Shown piece after piece: positions 57,583 to 64,000 of a stretch of DNA of 64,000 bases. The position numbers and the translations under genes are program-made. The notes beneath the pieces are model-generated. The model ran no database searches. It was not told the DNA's origin and saw only the letters and a list, made by a program, of their open reading frames with translations. Origin of the DNA: Flaveria trinervia (lineage: Eukaryota; Streptophyta; Magnoliopsida; Asterales; Asteraceae). The stretch is from assembly GCA_025506515.1 (NCBI GenBank), contig CM046443.1, positions 43,300,649 through 43,364,648 on the forward strand, given 5' to 3'. How positions within the stretch are numbered: position 1 is the stretch's first letter; each line of letters starts with the position of its first letter.

Positions 57583-60531
57583 TAGTTATCTTTTGAGATC
57601 CAAACCATTTTGGTTTTGGGTCTGTTCTCATCAACAGATTTTATACTAATTGATTTGTCATGATTAACAGCCTTTGAAGATGGCGATGGTGCTGAAAAGG
57701 ATTCCTTTGATTTTGGCTTAGTTTTCCTTTTCAGTGGTTTAATCACAGGTACATCTATTTGGTTAACTCTCCCCAACAGATGTTAAACCATCATAACAAG
57801 TTGTGTCTGATTGGTTGTTAAAGGCTTCAGTTCAGTAGACACATCAGTACTTGTTTTTGAATGGTTCCTGTGATACACCATGTCCTCCTTTTTGAAAGAC
57901 ACATACTTGGTCTATTGTTTTTGATACTTTTTGAGGAGTAGTTTTAGCTGTTTTATGATAAACCTCTTTCTTCTGTTTAGATTTTTGTGAAGACTTTGGT
58001 TTATTAGGTTGAGATGTTTGTGGCACAAACTTGGTTTCAAATTCATCTTTCATTTTATTAATTTTCTTTTTAATGATTTTATCCTTGTTAAATTTGGAAC
58101 CCTTTCTGTACCAACATTCATCAGTGAGATGATTGAATAGACCACATATTTCACATGGCTTTTTCTTCATCTTCTGTTGATCAGCTGCTGAAGAAGATGA
58201 AACTACTGAAGGTGTGTTCTTCAGTACTTTCTTCCTCTCAGTACTTATGTGAAGTACTGAAGGATTTGTAAAAACTAAAGACTTGCTCTTCAGAAGTTTT
58301 CTATCACTGCATTTGGATTTCCTGATACACTTTTCAGCAGTTGTCAAACCATGTTTGGTTCTATTTGGTTTGAAATGTTCTTCAGGTGTTGTTACTTGCT
58401 CTTCAGTACTTTGAGTACCTTGTGAGACAACACCTGAAGTGCTCAGCTTTTCTTTGATCATGTTTTCATCAGCAGTAAGACCATCAGCAGATTGATTAGC
58501 TTAGGTACTATTACTGACTTCATCCTCTGATTGTACATTATCACTTGAGGATGAGACACATGATGATGTGGTTTGTGAATTGATTTGACCTTCAGATTTT
58601 ACTTCTGTCTTGGGAGTAAAATCTGTAGGAGGTTTAGTGTGATTATATCCAATCCCAAACTTCACATTTGAAGCAGTTTGCTTACTGAGAAGCATTTCAA
58701 ACCCCTTGCAAGATGTTACCCAACGTTCACACTCCACTTGAGTAGCTGCAAGTGTTTCTTTGAGACTCTTGTGATTTTCTAAAATGACCTCTACCTTAGC
58801 CTTTTCATCAGTGATTTGGCATTTTAATATGTAAATCTCATCATCCTTTTCTTTTAAAACAGACTCAAACTCAGCTTTTCTTTTGGAAATCACTTTCTGT
58901 AGGTCAAGATTTTGATTAATTAAAGCTATATTTGCTTCTCTAATTGAGGCAAAAGCAGCTATGCATGACTCAGAACACAACTTGGCCTTAGCCTCAGAAG
59001 ATACTTGTGGTACCTGTGATGATGAAGCATTTGAGCTTAAACCACCAGTAGACTCCAGGGCCATAAGAGCAAGATTTCCAAAAGGATTTTGACCACCATG
59101 TTGACCAGCACCAGAAAACATTTGTTCAGAATAACCAGAAAGATCATCTAGTAAACTACTCCAATCAACAACACCAGGAGTGAAAAAGCTTTGATGTGAT
59201 TGAGATTGAGATTGTTGACTTGATTAAGATGGTGGAGGCTCAGGTAGGGCATGTGATTGTTGAGCTATGGGTACAGAAACCTGATTGGACTGTGGCATGT
59301 AAAAACAGGGATAAGGATATGGCATTTGACCTTGAGGAACAAAATATGCAGCAGATGATTGATTTTGTGAATGATGACCAGAACTAGTAGAATGTTACCC
59401 TTTGTTTTGTGAATTATTGCTTGGAAAGGTCACAAAGGGTGCAGAAGAGTTAGATCCAGATGATCTACACTCTCTTGCAAAATGTCCATGTCTATGGCAC
59501 TTTTAACACCTCAACTTGCTCTTGTCAAAACCAACTTTGGTTTTTCCAGAGAGACCAGGGAATTTTCTACCTCTCCTTTTGTAAAAGTTTTGAGATCTGA
59601 TATTAACTAATGCCATTTGGCTCAAAATATTCATCTCTTCCAAATCATCATCAGCAATCCTTTCAAATCATCCATCAAAAAGCACAAATTTCACTATTAC
59701 ATCTGAATTACAATCAATACTAGCAAAAGCATGATCTCCACTGTTTGAAGAGAAATCAATATGCTCATCATAGGAATTTTTTGATGTAGCATATTCTGAC
59801 TCATGACCAACCAGAGCAGTATTCCTTGGTACAAAATCATCAGTGAGCTTCCCAGATGAAGTCAGTTTTCTTTTCTGTTCTATCTCTCTTTCAAATGTTA
59901 GCAGTTTCCCATGAAGTTGGGTGAGAGACAGATATCTAGATTTGCACTGTAGTGTAGGACAATGGTATATGTGTCCCATCTCTCAGGCAGGGATCTGAGA
60001 AATTTGTTGTCATCTGACTGTTTGTATATTCATGTTTAACCATTTTCAACTCAGATATCAAACAGGAGAATTGCTCAAACTGTTGAGTCAGTGACTCACC
60101 CTTTCTATGAGAGAATGTCTTATATTGCTGGGCAAGGATTTCTTTATTGTTTGCTAAGACCTCATCAGTTCCTCCAAATTATTCTTTCAGAGCAACCCAG
60201 AGGTCATGATCAAATTCATGATGCATAAGTCCAGAATAGATTTCATTAGGCAGTGCCATGGCCAGAATTCCATGGGCTTTAGCATCAATTTCAAACAGTT
60301 TCAGATATTCATCTGAATATTGCTCTTTCTTCTTCGGAATCATTTCATGGTTTCCGGATTACTCACCATAGGCTTATATGGTCCATGAACCACTGATTTC
60401 CAACAACCTGAACTATTAACAGACAGGTGATGGAGCATTCGTCGTTGCCATATGTTGTACTCACTCCTAACAAGCATCAGAGGCTTTGTTGAGGATCCAG
60501 TATTGTGTGGATCATTGATTGATGTAGCCAT
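57583..60531 (-). pseudogene. Gag of family D (two CCHC knuckles), broken
   Basis: The ATG at 60531 gives MATSINDPHNTGSSTKP and SEYNIWQRRMLHHL. The UBN2 middle is frameshifted. Knuckle 1 at 59467-59508 reads C-stop-KCHRHGHFAREC (TAA inside the knuckle). A coiled-coil-like frame follows (58501-59121, e.g. NLDLQKVISKRKAEFESVLK). Knuckle 2 CEICGLFNHLTDEC lies at 58114-58155, 1.35 kb away. Between them (58190-58460) the reading frame itself is built from family D motif words. Confidence 0.82.
57805..58470 (-). repeat. Family D motif array inside gag
   Basis: CTTCAGTACTTT, TCAGTACTTATG, AAGTACTGAAGG and similar words occur about ten times, mostly at 58190-58470, overlapping the gag reading frame near knuckle 2. 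Confidence 0.8.
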
Positions 60532-60748
60532 TTTCACCAATTCAAACGAGTTCAATAAGAGTTTAACAGATCTAACTCAAAAACTCAACAACACAGTTTG
60601 AAACAAGAAGAATCTCAAATTGATTCATAGGAAGCAACAGAAAAACAAACTCTATAACCAATTCTTGCAAATTTGCTAATTAGATCAAACTAAGATATCA
60701 AAAGAACAATTTCAATGATCAATTGTTAAATCGATCAATGATTAACCT

Positions 60749-60760
60749 GCTCTGATACCA
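60749..60760 (-). other. Primer binding site of family D
   Basis: TGGTATCAGAGC on the minus strand, two bases from the 5' LTR end at 60763. Confidence 0.93.
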
Positions 60761-60762
60761 TT

Positions 60763-61382
60763 TGAAGAGATCGAGATCTAGTTTGATCAATTAGATTAGG
60801 ATTTGCAGCGGAATAGCACACGAATTAGACTAAATTCTAGTAAGAATAATATGAATATTCAATTAAGCAGTAACAGTTATAGAGAGAGAGTTTTCTGCAA
60901 AAAGAATGTTTTCATTCATGCAAAAACTTCCCGTCGAGGGAAATTAGGTCAACATTCCTTTTATAAGGAATGTGGCATCAACTGACGTCACTTGATAGTG
61001 ACATCTAACTGATTTATACAAACAACTGAAAGTAAACTAAACTACTGAAGATGTCCACAACAACTGAGGACACCTTCATTAAAAGCTAAGTATAAACTAA
61101 CATTACAACTACTGAAGTTATAACATCTGAAGTATAAGAACTTCAGATGTTTTACATAACATAAAACTACTGAAATGTAAACCATCACAACTACTGAAGA
61201 GAACTACTTCAGCTGTTGTGACAACTTCTGAGAACTTGATCTTCAGACTTTGTCTTCAGACTTTGTCTTCAGCAGTTGTCTTCAGACTTTGTCTTCAGCT
61301 GTTGTAAATCACTTCAGTTGTTTTGATGTCTGTGGGACTTAAAGGTTTTTCTGATCTGGCTCATATTTTCTTTGGTCCAACA
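60763..61382 (-). repeat. 5' LTR of family D
   Basis: 620 bases, very similar to 49606-50213. The extra length is mainly one added CTTCAGACTTTGT unit near 61247. TGACGTCA is at 60983-60990 and the TATA hairpin at about 60951-60972. The motif D array is at 61020-61330. Confidence 0.93.
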
Positions 61383-61761
61383 GATTTACAGCATTCTATG
61401 AACTTGGAGTACGAACTTAGAGGCTTCTGGACGGCTAGGGTACGTCTGGAATCGAAGTGGATTGAATGATTACGTTTTTCAATGAACTAGGTGGTATTTA
61501 TAGGTTAGGGTTGCTCATTCGGGCGACTGAACCATTAGCATGGTTCATTCATGCGATTGAGCCATGCGGTTGATCCATTTGCACGACTGAGTGTTCAGTT
61601 GTGTGACTGAGCCAATCTCATGTTATAGTCATACGACTGATCCAGTCTCCTGGTTCAGTCGTGCGACTGAGTCATTCGCATGAAGTTGTTCATGCATATG
61701 GTCCATTAGCACGGGCCATTCGCATGAGAACTTCATGTTGTTCAATTTGAATGTATTAACC
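61383..61761 (-). repeat. 5' LTR of family C, middle piece
   Basis: It begins with the second GATTT target copy and then matches 35772-36145 of the C 3' LTR, including its palindrome array. It ends ...TATTAACC, where the A2 LTR starts. In the 3' LTR the sequence continues ATAGTAATG from 36146. Confidence 0.92.
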
Positions 61762-62560
61762 TGCAGGATCGTTGAAGGGTTAGTTACAGCACAACAACAC
61801 AAAGAGGAGATTAACTAAACTTTAATCAAACAGTAAACTGGATTACCCAAGTGTTGAGATACTAAGAACACAAGTAATGCAAGAGACAAAACACAAAGAA
61901 CACAAGTATTTGGTTTTCAAGAATGCAGTATATTGTCTTCTTTATGTTCTATTACAAGTGTTAGAAAAGCATATTCGAAAGATACAAGAACATGAGATAC
62001 TTATACTACATCCTACAGCCGGCTATACTTTGAAAGCCAGCTGGATACAATTGACTAAACACAAACAAAATCAATTGTAGAGTCAAAAGGCAGATTGCCT
62101 TTTGACTTGTGACTATGACATGCCATAGCTCACATCCTTATCTATTACAAAAAAAGGATAAAGTACATAAAGTAGAAAGTTACAGACTTAAGACCTTAAC
62201 GTACAGTTACCAAAAGCATGGACCTTTTCACCAACTCATGTAAGTTGGTGACTTGCAGAGGTGCAGTGGAAAGGTGTCCAGCTTTATGGAACAGTACATC
62301 AGATAAAGCATGTTACTAAAAGTCTTCGGAAGAAATCTGTCTTCATGAGTTGAAGCTTCGGAAGACTTTGTCTTGAGGCTTCGGAAGACTTCATGTTTGG
62401 CTTCGGAAGATATTGGTCTTGGCTTCGAAAGATTTTACACTTAGAGTATTTTCTGTTTCATGTGTGAAACTTCCTAAGCTTCTTCTTTAATGCACTTGTG
62501 CAGCATGCAGGAAAGACTTAAGATGTTTGGGTTGCATCAGCCTCTTCATTAATCTCTACA
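61762..62560 (-). repeat. 3' LTR of A2
   Basis: 799 bases, TGCAGGATCG ... AATCTCTACA on the plus strand. The motif CTTCGGAAG occurs about five times at 62325-62435. The inverted repeat TCACCAACT/AGTTGGTGA is conserved at 62228-62251 with a different loop. Confidence 0.9.
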
Positions 62561-62562
62561 AA

Positions 62563-62571
62563 CTCCCCCTA
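62563..62571 (-). other. Polypurine tract of A2
   Basis: TAGGGGGAG on the minus strand, two bases before the LTR. Confidence 0.85.
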
Positions 62572-62601
62572 GGCTAATGCTACCAAAACACTTTGAAAAC
62601 T

Positions 62602-64000
62602 TTAGATATTAACAGTCCTCATTAGGATGATCACCATTCCTTTCTTCATAAGATGATCAGGATCCTTCAGTCTGTCAAAATGTCTTCTCATGTCAAAGAG
62701 GTCATGCAGAGGCAACTGAAACATATCTTGCCATGTATAAATGTTTTCAATGCCTTGATCTCTAATAACATGCCATCTTTCTGGATTTGTGGTGTATGTC
62801 CAAGACAAGATGGGTCTTCCTATTGCTAGAGGACCTAATTGAATTGGAGTTGGTGTAGCTTCCTCTGGCTGCACATCCTCAGGCTGCACATCCTCAGGCT
62901 GTTCTGATTCATCCTGAGGTTTAGAAGGGGATGCATGCTTCTTCTTCTTGTTAGGCTTTGGTCTAGAAGCCATCCTCTTCTTTCTCTTTCCAAATTTTAA
63001 CTTAGAAGACTGGCCTGCAGCACCAGATTGATCTTCACTGTCTTTCTCAGTTGGGACTTCCTCTCTCTCAGGTTCAGATGGAAAAGGAGGTTGACCTGCT
63101 GTGGATCAGAAGATGAAGCTTGCTGAGCATTAGCAAGAGGTCCGGGTTGTGTTGTCTCTTGTTGTTCAACCTTAACCTCCACTTTAGGTGGAGCCTGACT
63201 TGGAGTGGAGTGTAAGTCAGTGAGCTCTCCACTCTTAATCTTCTGCTTGATTACCCTGATATGCTCATCCATAGTGGATAGAGACATGGGTCCAAGTCTC
63301 CTTCTGAAGAATCTATACAGCTTCAAGAAGCTCATCATCCTCTGCCTATCAGCAGACTTCTTCATATTCTTTTGGATGATGGCTCTTGATTTTGCAGCTT
63401 CTTCCCTTAGCTTCTTCTTTATTGTCTTTCTTTCCTTGACTAACTCAAGCTCAAGTTGTTTTAAGTACTCAAACTCAATATAGTCATAAGGGAAGGGAAG
63501 GAGTGCATCTTCCTGATAGAAGCCTGTGTCACTTAGGTAGTTGATCATCTTGATTCTGTCTTCTTCTTTATCTACCTGAGGTTCTTGTTGAACCACATCC
63601 TCTTGTTCAGGACTTTCTTGAACTGGGGAGAGGGTAGGCATACCTTTGTACAGTATTTTTCTTCTTCTCTCTTCTTTGACTTGTACTAGGAGTTCTGCAT
63701 CTTCTGCCTCCTTCTTCTCTCTTGACCTTTCCAGGTCAACCAGTTCATTCAACTCATCCAAGGGAAGAGAAATGACACTATCTATGTTATAGTTCCTAGT
63801 CTGCAGATAGTTAATCCTGACTGCCCTTAACTCATCATTCTGAGTATCTGGTCTAGGGGTAGCCTTGATTGCAGACTCCATAAGTCTTGGAGACTTAGCA
63901 GAGGAACTTTCTCCCCTTAGCCTCCTTTTCCTCTCTCTCTCCTCCTCCTCAATCTCCTCAGATGTCATCTTTCTTTTCCCTTTCTCACTCACAGACCTTT
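62602..64000 (-). pseudogene. ORF3 of A2, C-terminal part (partial at window edge)
   Basis: 62997-63992 is open for 331 codons: RRLRGESSSAKSPRLMESA, NYNIDSVISLPLDELNEL, TPTLSPVQESPEQEDVV, EEDRIKMINYLSDTGFYQED, and a Lys/Arg-rich helix ending MDEHIRVIKQKIKSGEL. A frame slip leads to 62602-62973 with KPNKKKKHASPSKP and ILSWTYTTNPERWHVIRDQG. Both parts align closely with 16600-17984 of A1, which confirms that ORF3 is a genuine conserved part of family A. Highly charged, helical, with two basic clusters that could be nuclear-localisation signals (inference). Confidence 0.8.

Larger units (their letters stand above)
49606..61382 (-). mobile_element. Ty1/copia retrotransposon, family D (complete ends)
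   Basis: An 11.8-kb element with LTRs at 49606-50213 and 60763-61382 that start TGAAG(A/G)GATCGAG and end GGTCCAACA. It is flanked by the direct repeat GATTT (49601-49605 and 61383-61387). It lies in the 5' LTR of family C, since the two flanks rejoin to match 35752-35790. Order on the minus strand: LTR, primer site, gag, protease, integrase, RT, RNase H, ORF3, polypurine tract, LTR. Coding regions are broken, though integrase and ORF3 keep long open frames. Confidence 0.95.
35612..61761 (-). mobile_element. Ty1/copia retrotransposon, family C (contains D; open to the right)
   Basis: The 3' LTR is at 35612-36350 and the internal region at 36351-49446. The 5' LTR is split: 49447-49605, then 61388-61761, then beyond the window. 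The 5' LTR pieces match the 3' LTR in order, which shows that D (49606-61382) and A2 (from 61762) inserted into it. C itself sits in RNase H of B; the left target copy would be TTCAT (35607-35611). About 205 bases of the 5' LTR should lie beyond the A2 copy. A palindromic LTR of another element interrupts its integrase at 44205-44950. Confidence 0.9.
61762..64000 (-). mobile_element. Ty1/copia retrotransposon, family A, copy 2 (3' end only)
   Basis: A reverse-oriented 3' LTR, polypurine tract and most of ORF3; the rest is beyond the window. The left target copy should be TAACC (61757-61761). Its ORF3 and LTR match A1 closely. Confidence 0.9.

Overview
This is a gene-poor, repeat-dominated stretch of a plant nuclear genome. 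The organism is most likely a member of the Asteraceae or a near relative. The evidence is the plant-type STAY-GREEN-LIKE gene, initiator-Met primer sites (TGGTATCAGAGC) beside every LTR, a Cassandra-type 5S-like LTR, and a third retrotransposon ORF of a kind I recall as abundant in Asteraceae assemblies (the last point is from memory, not a search).

Layout. 1-6.5 kb: Ty3/gypsy fragments (a plus-strand LTR-like block with microsatellites, then a minus-strand gag-protease remnant with its primer site and LTR) and a hAT-like end. 6.5-18.8 kb: a complete-bounded but coding-dead Ty1/copia element, family A1 (6502-18837, target duplication ATGCT), inserted in a minus-strand gypsy LTR. 18.8-28.4 kb: the only visible host gene, a five-exon STAY-GREEN-LIKE gene on the minus strand (23117-24529) with an apparent one-base deletion in exon 3. 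Around it lie a SINE-like head, degenerate tandem repeats, the 3' tail of a LINE and a Cassandra-like LTR. 28.4-64 kb: a nested stack of copia elements. Family B (plus) is split in RNase H by family C (minus, from 35612). The 5' LTR of C is split by family D (minus, 49606-61382, target duplication GATTT) and again by a second family A copy (A2, minus, from 61762, open at the window edge).

All four copia families share an unusual architecture. Gag carries two CCHC knuckles 1.1-1.6 kb apart with a coiled-coil-like stretch between. A long third ORF (ORF3, about 1,070-1,270 codons in A, C and D) lies between RNase H and the 3' LTR and starts Met-Ala-Asp. Each family also has its own short palindromic motif, repeated in the LTR U3 and again in internal spacers: A CTTCCGAAG, B GCGAAACT/AGTTTCGC, C CAGTCG-NN-CGACTG (and CATTCG/CGAATG), D CTTCAGTACTGAAG and CAGTAGTT/AACTACTG. 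Family-specific motif arrays together with an extra element protein resemble, by analogy only, the VANDAL/VANC anti-silencing systems of Arabidopsis DNA transposons. I regard this as the best candidate for an undescribed system here. A second striking object is a roughly 724-bp near-perfect palindromic LTR with its primer site (44205-44950), lodged in the pol gene of family C.

Almost every retrotransposon ORF is broken by stops and frameshifts, so these are degraded copies. Coordinates of individual domains inside them are approximate.
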